From positions 451 through 7,084 of the forward strand of contig DOMW01000213.1 of NCBI GenBank assembly GCA_003510345.1: 6,634 bases of DNA, written 5' to 3'. Shown here piece after piece: positions 1-6,540 of this stretch. Position numbers and translations under genes: made by a program. Every line of letters starts with the position of its first letter. The first letter of the stretch is position 1. This DNA comes from Clostridiales bacterium. Lineage in GTDB: Bacteria; Bacillota; Clostridia; Christensenellales; Christensenellaceae. The notes under the pieces are model-generated. The model was not told the origin of the DNA. It searched no databases and was given only the letters and a program-made list of their open reading frames with translations.

Positions 1-268
1 TAAATCATGTTGCTGCACATGGTGTGGTGGTACATGCGGGGCGACCCTTCCCAATATTTGATGAGCAGGGACATATCCAGATACCAGTTGGGCACCTTGG
101 TCTTGCGGTTGTTCAGCTTGGCTTCCGCTCTAGGCGAGAAGGTGATGGGAGCCAGCCCCGGAGGGGTGGAAAGCCCTTTCTGGGAGCAACTGTACACGGC
201 ATCGCAGCCCCAGGCGTCCACTTCCACGGGAATGCAGCCAAGGCTGGTGACGCAGTCCAGGATGAAGA
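1..268 (-). other. Class V aminotransferase (alanine-glyoxylate/serine-pyruvate type) fragment inside the acsC frame
   Basis: About 89 codons encode the middle of a fold-type I, PLP-dependent aminotransferase. The PLP-ring aspartate (D200 of the hybrid) and Schiff-base lysine (K226, in SQK) are 26 residues apart, the same spacing as D183 and K209 in human alanine-glyoxylate aminotransferase. The RMYHHT motif, which helps bind phosphate in that family, follows. The N-terminal half of the enzyme (about 180 residues) is missing, and the C-terminal part would continue past the window edge. The last two bases (TA on the minus strand) fit the Tyr that usually follows here, but could equally begin a stop. 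This family converts glyoxylate or pyruvate with alanine or serine and has no known part in the acetyl-CoA pathway. Confidence 0.85.
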
Positions 269-854
269 GCGCGCCGTTCTCCTGCGCCAGTTTGGCATAC
301 GCCTCCGCATTACCCGCGTCCGCGCCCGTAAGCACGCCACCCGCGCCTTTCACCAGCGCCGCAGCCTCGCCGGCCGCCTTTTCATCCTTCGCGCGGATGA
401 TTACGGGCAAGCCCGCCGCCGCGATCTCTTTTACAAGCGCCAGGAATTTCGCCGGATTGTCTTCCTGCTGCGTCACCGCGATAGCGCCTACCGTCAGCGC
501 CTCGCCCACGCGCTCCAGCACATAGCCTTTGATCTTTTCGACCTCCGCGCTTGCGCCGCCGTCCGTGTCACATAGGTTCACTGCCAGCACCGGCTGGTTC
601 ACAAACGTCTTTTCGTGGCGATAGAGCACCGTCTCGCCGCCCACCTTCGCCCCACCGATTGCAACGGTTCTGACCGGCGGCTCGCTCGCCGCGCCCAGCA
701 CCTGCTTCGCCTCGTCGGAAGCGTAAGGGCATTCGGAAAGCTCCGCTTTTTTGGCGGCAAGCTTCATCGCGAACGCAAGGCAGGTGGTAGAGCCGCATTC
801 CTTGCAGTTTGTCTTGGGAAGCAGCTTTTGTATCTGTAATCCTGTCAATGCCAT
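1..854 (-). CDS. acsC: Hybrid frame: corrinoid Fe-S protein large subunit (AcsC) N-terminus joined to class V aminotransferase; open at window edge
   Basis: The frame begins at ATG 854 and reads without a stop for 284 codons to the left edge. Residues 1-195 are AcsC, the cobalamin- and [4Fe-4S]-carrying large subunit of the corrinoid iron-sulfur protein that brings the methyl group to acetyl-CoA synthase. The start MALTGLQIQKLLP and the cysteines C17, C20, C25 and C42 (CX2CX4CX16C) match the family's N-terminal cluster domain, and the following segment matches the start of its barrel domain. From about residue 190-196 the sequence is instead an alanine-glyoxylate type aminotransferase: LFILDCVTSLG, D200, SQK with K226, PPGLAP and RMYHHT. 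The rest of AcsC (about 250 residues, including the B12-binding C-terminal domain) is absent. The start is one base after the acsB-acsD stop and has a strong ribosome site. As drawn, the product could not bind B12. Both identifications are firm; whether the joined gene exists in a cell is doubtful. Confidence 0.85.
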   Translation of the reverse strand, partial: MALTGLQIQKLLPKTNCKECGSTTCLAFAMKLAAKKAELSECPYASDEAKQVLGAASEPPVRTVAIGGAKVGGETVLYRHEKTFVNQPVLAVNLCDTDGGASAEVEKIKGYVLERVGEALTVGAIAVTQQEDNPAKFLALVKEIAAAGLPVIIRAKDEKAAGEAAALVKGAGGVLTGADAGNAEAYAKLAQENGALFILDCVTSLGCIPVEVDAWGCDAVYSCSQKGLSTPPGLAPITFSPRAEAKLNNRKTKVPNWYLDMSLLIKYWEGSPRMYHHTMCSNMI

Positions 855-855
855 G

Positions 856-3800
856 TTATTTGCCCTCCTTTCCGTCCATCAGGGAAGTGATCATCTTTTG
901 GATCGCCACCGCGGCCTGCGGGTGGTACATTACCAGCACGTCCGCGCCCGCATACAGGTAGCTTTGCGCCGTCGTGAATTCCAGCGCCGCCGCGCGCGTT
1001 TTAAGGTCGCCCCACGCGGGAAAAGCGCTCTCCTCCGCCTTCGTCTCTTTGATCTTCGCAAGCTCCGCGCCCGGCGAAACGATCATCGGCCCGCACAGCA
1101 TAGCGTCGCCGCCCAGCGCGGAAAGCCGTATGCGCTCCATCACGGAGTACGTGTATTCGATGCCGTAGCCAATGGCGCTCGTCGTCGGGTCGATCACGAT
1201 ATTTTCTTTCTTAAAGTCCATATTGGTGAGCAGTATGCACATCTGCTTGGCAATGTTCACATCGATAGGCGACTGCGCCACCAGCGAATGCCCGTAGGCC
1301 ATAGCCGCGCCCGCGATGGTCTTGTAATTATCCTGCTCCACCCAATTGAGAAGCAGGTTTTCGCCCGCATACGACTGCGCCACAGCTTTTAGCACTTCGT
1401 TGTTCTTGTCAAAATGACTGTGCCCAGTAATAATGAGCGGCACATCCACCGCCTTTAGCACGGAACCAACAAGCTCCACAGCCTGCTGCGCCGATTTATC
1501 GCCCTTTTCCGGGTGCGTGCCTTCCAGCCGCACGCTTATGAGGTCGGCCCCATATTGATCCACGCACACCTTGGCCATCTCCGCCGGGTTGTGCAGTAAG
1601 TCCTCCCCGTATAGCGCACGCAGCGTCTGCGGATACTTTTCCGTAATAGTGTCCAGCACCTCAAGCGCCACCAGCGGGCGGTTGGGCATAGCGCCCTCCC
1701 ACAGGTGAAACGGCATACACGTTTCCCCGCCGATTGTCAGCGCCTTGCCGCGCGTGCCGCCCTGCTCGCTTGTCGCGCCCAGCTTCACCTCCCACACAGG
1801 CAGGTCGTTCTTATCTTTCCGTACCGCGAAAGACTTGATGTTCTTCACAATATCCGCCGCGTTCGGCTGTTTTACCACGGGAACGGCAACCTGCGCCTCG
1901 GTTGTCACAATCTGCGGCGCGGCCTTCGCGCCCAAAAAGTTCACCGAAAGCGTCTCTATAATACTCTTCACCACATCCGCCGCGACTTCCTGCCGCACTT
2001 CCGCGGCAATCTGGCTTCTCAGCGCCGCAAGGTCGGCAACCTGCACCGCTTCCGCCTTTTGTTCTTCCTCCCGCGGCTCGTCTTCCTGCACTGCGGCCTC
2101 CGTAACGGGCGCGGTGGCTTCCTCGCCGTCGCTTTGGGCATATTCCGTCATATCCGTCATTTTAAGCGCCGGATGCCCCATCTTTTCCATATACGCGCGC
2201 ACGTCCTCCGCCGCCGTGGCGATTGTCTCATCCGCGATCATATCAAAAAAGTTTTCGGGCAGTTTCTGTTCCTCAAACCGTTTTTCAAGGTCGGCCTTAA
2301 GCGTATCCTTCAGTTCTTTGGGCATCCACACCAACCGGGCGTAGCCGCCCTCCGCCGATATGAACTTGCGCGAGGTAAGGTATACCTTGCCCACGCCCAC
2401 AAAGCCGGGCGTGACCTTGCCGCCGCCCACGCTGCCCGCCAGCACGGAAAAGGACATGCCTATGGGGGTATCCTCCAGAAATTCCCTGTTCACCACCATT
2501 ATGCCGTTGCACTCGGGCACATACGCGCAGATAGCCTCGAAGCAGCCGCAGCTTGTCATCGGCCGGTCCATAATGGAGTACGCGCAATACGAACTGACCG
2601 TCTTGTGGCTGTTCGTATACACATACTCATTCACACCCGCCCAGGTACCCTTCACCGGGTCTAAGCACTCGCCCTTCTGCACGGGCTGGTTCGCGCCCGT
2701 CTCGTCGATCTCATAAGCAGCCTTGCCGTCCAGCCAGTTATACGCGCCGCACAGGCCCAGCCGCTCGGGTGTGATGATGCACACATGGTCGGGGGCAAAC
2801 GCCTGGCACAGCAGGCAGGAATAGAACGTATCCACACTCTCGTCCGTCATGGATTCCAGGCGGCGGTTACGGACGTCATACGTCGCGCGGGCAATGGCCA
2901 CGCGCTTTTCGCATTCCTCTTTGTCCGTAATGAGCGTCACCTTCACCTTGTCCACAAGCGCGGGGTATTCCGACATGAACTTCGCGTGGATGATCTCGCC
3001 GTAGTCTTTTATCCTAAGGCCCTTCTTGTAACCGTTTTTAGAGATGCGCGTCCACACGATGTCGCGCTGGCCCATGTGCCAGATGCCCTCCGCGCCGTTC
3101 ACCAAATGGTGTATCTGGCGCTCCAGAATTGGCTCGAAATCGCTCTGCATCTTGCGCCCGGCCACCTCTACCCAAATGCCCAGCGGAAGCTGCGAGCCTT
3201 CCGGCATATCCGTTACGTCCGGGCCGATCAGCTCGATCTCGCCGTCGCTTATGGCGTCGAAATCCACGGATGTGACGTATTCAAACGCCGTGGTTTTATT
3301 GCCGCCGAACTCGATCTGCGTGTCTTCCTTGCGGATACGCTCGCCCTCAAATGCCGCGCCGTACGGCACGGGGATGGGTACCTTTGTAACCTTGATCTTG
3401 CAGCCGCGCACCTCGAGCGCTTTTTCCACCATCTGGTCATACGGCACGCTGGAGACCACATGCTCGTACGTACACACGCCGGTCGGAAGGATTTCCGGGA
3501 TATCCGTATCCGCGATGACCGGGAAACCGTAGTTTAAAGCGCCCGCCGCCGCCGCGTATTTTTCCTCGTCTACCTCGCCCAAAGCCAGCACAAACGCGTA
3601 GATGCGGTTTTTGTTGTATTTGAGGTTCGCTTTAAAATCGCCGGGGGCCACGCCGCCGAACGAAAGCGCCGCGCGGTTGGCAAACCCCAGTGCGTATACC
3701 AGCGCGGAAACATCCTTCCCAAACGGCACAAGCCGCGTTTCCCAGCCAAGCTGCACCCCCTCCGCCACAAGCTGTTCGGCAAACTGCACGCCGTTTGTGG

Positions 3801-4326
3801 AGCCGCCCATGAACACATACAGGTTTTTCTCCTGCAATTCGGTGGCGATCTTCACCGCCGTTTTGTTATCCGGCGCCGCGCCTGTGATGGCCGCGAAACC
3901 GGGCGCGCTGCCGTCCACAAATTCCACGCCGCGCTCGCGCATAATCACGTCGTTCGCCGCGCCCAGCCAGATGCCGTCCACCGGGTTTGGCCCGATGATG
4001 TATTTACACGCCTCGATGGCCTCGCAGGCAAAGAGCGCCGCCGCGCCCGCGTCCAGCGTCTGCCCCAGGTAGGGCAGCCATGCTTTATCCTGCACCCGCG
4101 CGGGAAGCAGCCCGCCCGCGTACTTTAAAATATCCTGCAAATCGGCCAGTGTTTCCATCTTCCTGCCCGTGAACGAATAGATGATCGGCAGGGAGTATGT
4201 GGTGCTGGGGAAAGAAACCGGGCAGTCCGCGCCTTTTTCCCGCACGGCCTTTGTGACCCATTCGTCCGCCTGCCGCACCCATTCTATCGCGCCGTTTATC
4301 GCGCTCGAACATATCAGCTTAGACAT
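856..4326 (-). CDS. acsB: Acetyl-CoA synthase (AcsB) fused to corrinoid Fe-S protein small subunit (AcsD)
   Basis: A cytoplasmic 1156-aa protein. Residues 1 to about 724 form a complete acetyl-CoA synthase, which assembles acetyl-CoA from CO, a methyl group and CoA. The A-cluster ligands are present: C504, C507, C516 and C526 for the Fe-S cube, and C593-G-C595 for the distal nickel. All are offset by exactly two from the Moorella thermoacetica enzyme, whose length is 729 aa. F510 in QAFAPDH is also kept. Residues 725-842 are a linker. Residues 843-1156 are a full AcsD, the barrel subunit that pairs with AcsC, marked by LGATSEQGGTR, NLLLNWVEQDNYK and AIGYGIEY. The frame is open upstream to 4452, but ATG 4326 is chosen because it has a strong ribosome site and MSKLICSSAING matches the family's start, while the extension is only acsA read in another frame. 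The gene overlaps acsA by 8 bases. AcsB and AcsD are usually separate genes, so the fusion is the oddity. Confidence 0.95.
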   Translation of the reverse strand: MSKLICSSAINGAIEWVRQADEWVTKAVREKGADCPVSFPSTTYSLPIIYSFTGRKMETLADLQDILKYAGGLLPARVQDKAWLPYLGQTLDAGAAALFACEAIEACKYIIGPNPVDGIWLGAANDVIMRERGVEFVDGSAPGFAAITGAAPDNKTAVKIATELQEKNLYVFMGGSTNGVQFAEQLVAEGVQLGWETRLVPFGKDVSALVYALGFANRAALSFGGVAPGDFKANLKYNKNRIYAFVLALGEVDEEKYAAAAGALNYGFPVIADTDIPEILPTGVCTYEHVVSSVPYDQMVEKALEVRGCKIKVTKVPIPVPYGAAFEGERIRKEDTQIEFGGNKTTAFEYVTSVDFDAISDGEIELIGPDVTDMPEGSQLPLGIWVEVAGRKMQSDFEPILERQIHHLVNGAEGIWHMGQRDIVWTRISKNGYKKGLRIKDYGEIIHAKFMSEYPALVDKVKVTLITDKEECEKRVAIARATYDVRNRRLESMTDESVDTFYSCLLCQAFAPDHVCIITPERLGLCGAYNWLDGKAAYEIDETGANQPVQKGECLDPVKGTWAGVNEYVYTNSHKTVSSYCAYSIMDRPMTSCGCFEAICAYVPECNGIMVVNREFLEDTPIGMSFSVLAGSVGGGKVTPGFVGVGKVYLTSRKFISAEGGYARLVWMPKELKDTLKADLEKRFEEQKLPENFFDMIADETIATAAEDVRAYMEKMGHPALKMTDMTEYAQSDGEEATAPVTEAAVQEDEPREEEQKAEAVQVADLAALRSQIAAEVRQEVAADVVKSIIETLSVNFLGAKAAPQIVTTEAQVAVPVVKQPNAADIVKNIKSFAVRKDKNDLPVWEVKLGATSEQGGTRGKALTIGGETCMPFHLWEGAMPNRPLVALEVLDTITEKYPQTLRALYGEDLLHNPAEMAKVCVDQYGADLISVRLEGTHPEKGDKSAQQAVELVGSVLKAVDVPLIITGHSHFDKNNEVLKAVAQSYAGENLLLNWVEQDNYKTIAGAAMAYGHSLVAQSPIDVNIAKQMCILLTNMDFKKENIVIDPTTSAIGYGIEYTYSVMERIRLSALGGDAMLCGPMIVSPGAELAKIKETKAEESAFPAWGDLKTRAAALEFTTAQSYLYAGADVLVMYHPQAAVAIQKMITSLMDGKEGK
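859..1800 (-). other. acsD: AcsD domain of the fusion (corrinoid Fe-S protein small subunit)
   Basis: The last 314 residues correspond to the whole of a free AcsD (Moorella AcsD is 323 aa). Similarity begins at the family's usual N-terminal strand (EVKLGATSEQGGTR) and runs to the end, passing through GENLLLNWVEQ, IVIDPTTSAIGYGIEY and VMERIRL. AcsD has no metal cofactor of its own. In the known complex it dimerises with AcsC and sits against the B12 domain and methyltransferase. No ATG lies between M726 and M871 of the fusion protein, and M871 is already inside the conserved domain. A separately made AcsD would therefore need a non-ATG start. The best such candidate is a GTG at 2046 with a weak AAGGCGG in front of it. 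Confidence 0.9.
864..871 (-). promoter_or_regulatory. Shine-Dalgarno site of acsC
   Basis: AAAGGAGG on the minus strand, 9 bases before the acsC ATG at 854. It lies within the last codons (KEGK) of the acsB-acsD gene, so acsC translation is probably coupled to the gene before it. Confidence 0.8.
1801..2154 (-). other. Acidic linker and predicted helix between AcsB and AcsD
   Basis: About 118 residues (725-842 of the fusion) match neither free AcsB nor free AcsD as I know them. Residues 732-762 are rich in Glu, Ala, Pro and Thr (for example EDEPREEEQKAEA) and look disordered. Residues 764-792 (DLAALRSQIAAEVRQEVAAD and onward) have the alternation of an amphipathic helix. A short Val/Pro-rich stretch (QVAVPVVKQP) and a basic segment (KNIKSFAVRKDK) lead into the AcsD barrel. 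A tether of this length could let the AcsC-AcsD module swing between AcsB and the methyltransferase. That role is inferred; no catalytic motif is visible. Confidence 0.75.
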
Positions 4327-6268
4327 CGATCTCCCTCCTTTCCTTCTGATCCAAAAGTTTACGTTCCTGCTTTTTGTTAATGCCCAGCTTTTCGCGCTTC
4401 GCGTCCAGCACGGCGATGATCTGCTCCGCCGCCGCAACCGGGTCTTCCTCAAAGTGCATCGAAGCGTTGAACATTTCTTTTGTATCTTCGGTCAGGAAGT
4501 TGTACACGTTTTCGCTGCCCGTCACGTGGAACGGGTGGCCGATAAACACATCCACGCCGGAAGCCACAAAGTAGCAGCTTATGGAAACCGCTTTTTCGCT
4601 CATCAGCTCGGGACAAACGCCCGCCGCAGGCAGCCCCGCGATGGAGTCGCCCAGCCCGCCCTCTTTTACGATTTCCGTGCAGGCTTCCAGAATGCGCGTG
4701 TTGTCCACACAGCTTCCCATGTGCAGCACGGGCGGAATACCCACCGCCTCGCACACTTCCCGCAGCCCCTGCCCGGCAAATTCCAGCGCCGCCTCCGGCT
4801 GCATTTTGCCGTTTTTGCCGGAAGATACGGCGTTGCAGCCCGTCTCCACCACAAGCACGTTATTTTTCACAAGCTCTTTCACAAGCGCGTTGCAATACGC
4901 GTCCGTCTTGAATTTAGGGTTGTTGCACCCCACGATGCCCACCACGCCTTTTATGCGGTTTTGGATCACCGCGTCGTTAAGCGGCCGGAAGGAAGCGCGG
5001 AATGTGCCGCCCAGCATATATTTGATCTCCCGCACGGAAAACCCGGCGATCATAGTCTGTTTTTCTTTTGGGATCTTCACCGCTTTGGCGTCGCGGTTTT
5101 TGAAGTTGTCTATGGCTTTTTTTACCAGTTCCTTGGCCGACTCGAGCGCGTGCTCCTCGTCAAAATCAAACACCTCCACGCCGATGGTCTTTGCCATAGG
5201 TACCGTAGAGACGATCTTTGTATGGTAATGCTCTGCCACAAGCGGCAGCGAAGGCATGACGCACTGCACGTCCACAATCATCATTTCCACCGCGCCCGTC
5301 ACAATAGCAAGCTCCTGCTGTAAAAAGTTGCCCGCGATGGGTACGCCGTGCCGCATCAATATCTCATTCGCCGTGCAGCAGATGCCGCCCAGCGTAACGC
5401 CCTTTGCGCCCGCCGCCTTTGCGTATTCCGCAATATCCGGCTGTTTTACGGCTATCGCGATCATATCGGAAAGCGTTGGCTCGTGCCCATGCACAATGAT
5501 GTTGACGTTCTCTTTTTCCAGTATGCCGAGGTTTACCTCCGCTTTTAAGGCGCGCGGCGTGCCAAAAAGCATATCCGAAGCGAGCGACGCGATGCGCGAC
5601 CCGCCCCAGCCGTTCGCGATGGACTGGCGGAACGCGTGCATCAGTATATTCCGGTAATCGTGGTCCACGCCCATGTGCGTCCTGTGCATGGCTTCCACCA
5701 CCATGCGGTCCACGCCCTGCGGCACAATGCCGAGCTTTTCCCATACGGCGCGCGTCTTCTGCGGCGCAAGCCCCACCGTTTTAAGCGGCTCGGTCTGCCG
5801 GGAAAACTCATCCACCATCAGCGCGGCGACTTCTTTCAGCACATCGGCGTACTCCCTGTCCGCTGTTTCGATGCCATAAAGCGCCGCCGTTTCGAGCACG
5901 GCCTGCTTGTCCTTCACCTCGTAGCCGCTCTCTTTGCCTTCGGCAATTTCCTGCAATAAAAGCGCCACATGCCTGCCGTGGTCGGAGTGCGCGGATGTGC
6001 CGCCCGATACCTCGCGCAGGAAATTCCGCGCGGCGATCGTGTCCTGATCGGCCCCGCAGATGCCCCTCGGCGATTTCGCCGTAATGCGGCACGGCCCCAT
6101 GTAGCAAATGCGGCAGCATACCCCTTCATTGCCGAATTTACACTGCGTTTTCAGTGTGTCGTACCTGTCAAAACAAGTGTCCACGCAATCCTGCTGTGCC
6201 TTTTCAAGCATTTCCACAGACGCTATGTCGTCCGCCCTGCTGGAAAAGGCTGCCCCTTCGTTTGCCAT
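4319..6268 (-). CDS. acsA: Ni-Fe carbon monoxide dehydrogenase catalytic subunit (AcsA/CooS family)
   Basis: A cytoplasmic 649-aa enzyme that interconverts CO2 and CO. With AcsB next door it most likely supplies CO to acetyl-CoA synthase. The N-terminus has the D-cluster cysteines C43 and C51 and the B-cluster cysteines C52, C55, C60 and C71 (CKFGNEGVCCRICYMGPC, then GICGA). H94, H97 and H100 (HSDHGRH) match the proton-channel histidines. The C-cluster ligands are all visible: the HGH motif (H260/H262), GICC (C297/C298), DVQC (C336), GCNN (C448), TGCN (C478) and MGSC (C520). K559 in ELMSEKA fits the conserved catalytic lysine. The frame is open up to a TTG at 6388, with ATGs at 6355 and 6304. 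ATG 6268 is preferred because GGAGGG lies 11 bases before it and the length suits the family; 6304 (661 aa) is the main alternative. No cooC nickel-insertion gene lies between it and acsB. Confidence 0.95.
   Translation of the reverse strand: MANEGAAFSSRADDIASVEMLEKAQQDCVDTCFDRYDTLKTQCKFGNEGVCCRICYMGPCRITAKSPRGICGADQDTIAARNFLREVSGGTSAHSDHGRHVALLLQEIAEGKESGYEVKDKQAVLETAALYGIETADREYADVLKEVAALMVDEFSRQTEPLKTVGLAPQKTRAVWEKLGIVPQGVDRMVVEAMHRTHMGVDHDYRNILMHAFRQSIANGWGGSRIASLASDMLFGTPRALKAEVNLGILEKENVNIIVHGHEPTLSDMIAIAVKQPDIAEYAKAAGAKGVTLGGICCTANEILMRHGVPIAGNFLQQELAIVTGAVEMMIVDVQCVMPSLPLVAEHYHTKIVSTVPMAKTIGVEVFDFDEEHALESAKELVKKAIDNFKNRDAKAVKIPKEKQTMIAGFSVREIKYMLGGTFRASFRPLNDAVIQNRIKGVVGIVGCNNPKFKTDAYCNALVKELVKNNVLVVETGCNAVSSGKNGKMQPEAALEFAGQGLREVCEAVGIPPVLHMGSCVDNTRILEACTEIVKEGGLGDSIAGLPAAGVCPELMSEKAVSISCYFVASGVDVFIGHPFHVTGSENVYNFLTEDTKEMFNASMHFEEDPVAAAEQIIAVLDAKREKLGINKKQERKLLDQKERREIDV
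4334..4341 (-). promoter_or_regulatory. Shine-Dalgarno site of acsB-acsD
   Basis: AAAGGAGG on the minus strand, 7 bases before ATG 4326. It decides the start over the 42-codon upstream extension of the open frame. It is embedded in the acsA codons for KERRE, just before the acsA stop at 4319-4321, which points to translational coupling. Confidence 0.85.
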
Positions 6269-6279
6269 ATTCAGTTTTA

Positions 6280-6285
6280 CCCTCC
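6280..6285 (-). promoter_or_regulatory. Probable Shine-Dalgarno site of acsA
   Basis: GGAGGG on the minus strand, ending 11 bases before ATG 6268. The spacing is longer than the 7 and 9 bases seen for the two downstream genes, so the start is less certain than theirs. The alternative ATGs at 6304 and 6355 have only weak (AAAAGG at 6304) or no complementary sequence in front of them. Confidence 0.55.
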
Positions 6286-6333
6286 AATTATCCAGCCGCT
6301 TCATACGGCCTTTTATGTCCTTGCAATCGCGCC

Positions 6334-6353
6334 GGGCTACCCGGGAGCAGCCC
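6334..6353 (-). repeat. Small hairpin in the acsA leader
   Basis: On the minus strand GGGCTGC and GTAGCCC can pair (7 base pairs including one G-U) around a six-base loop, TCCCGG. It lies about 65 bases before the preferred acsA start. No T-run follows, so it is not an intrinsic terminator by itself. It would be inside the coding region if acsA started at TTG 6388, and would overlap the start codon if acsA started at 6355. Confidence 0.4.
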
Positions 6354-6482
6354 ATCCGCGCGTAGTTTTGTATTAAGGTTGGCAGCAACAGCCTAAGTGC
6401 GCTATACGTCTTTGTGCCGGGCGCCTCTCCTTTTCTCCTATTCTCCCCGGTCGGCGCGCGGGCGGGCGGTGAAGAATGGATT

Positions 6483-6540
6483 AGAAAAAACGTGCCTTTC
6501 TATTGTGGATTTACTCTATACATAGGGCAGCGTTTTTTCT
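6483..6540. terminator. A/T-armed inverted repeat upstream of acsA, possible bidirectional terminator
   Basis: The arms at 6483-6496 (AGAAAAAACGTGCC) and 6526-6540 (GGCAGCGTTTTTTCT) are complementary over 14 pairs with a single bulged base, separated by 29 bases. On either strand the second arm ends in CG followed by six T, as in an intrinsic terminator with an A-tract partner. The long loop is atypical for a terminator, though it contains a further near-palindrome, CTATACATAG at 6517-6526. It could end transcription entering from beyond the right edge, or form part of a regulatory leader. Confidence 0.4.

Noticed and set aside
1705..2664. Plus-strand open frame of 319 codons, and similar ones at 2785-3537 and 751-1392
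   Set aside because: All are antisense shadows of the acsB-acsD gene with His/Arg-rich composition, no ribosome site and no recognisable domain.
4327..4452. 42-codon N-terminal extension of the acsB-acsD frame
   Set aside because: It is very basic (MRKTRLRRRSRSS...), reads the acsA 3' end out of frame, and lies upstream of a strong ribosome site at the family-consistent ATG 4326.
4181..5323. Long plus-strand open frame (380 codons) across the acsA/acsB boundary
   Set aside because: It is antisense to two certain genes. Its product is His/Arg/Phe-rich with no family resemblance, as expected from reading GC-biased codons on the opposite strand.
6365..6395. Possible sigma-70 -10 box (TAATAC on the minus strand) before acsA
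   Set aside because: No acceptable -35 hexamer lies at 15-18 bases upstream, so the match is not better than chance.
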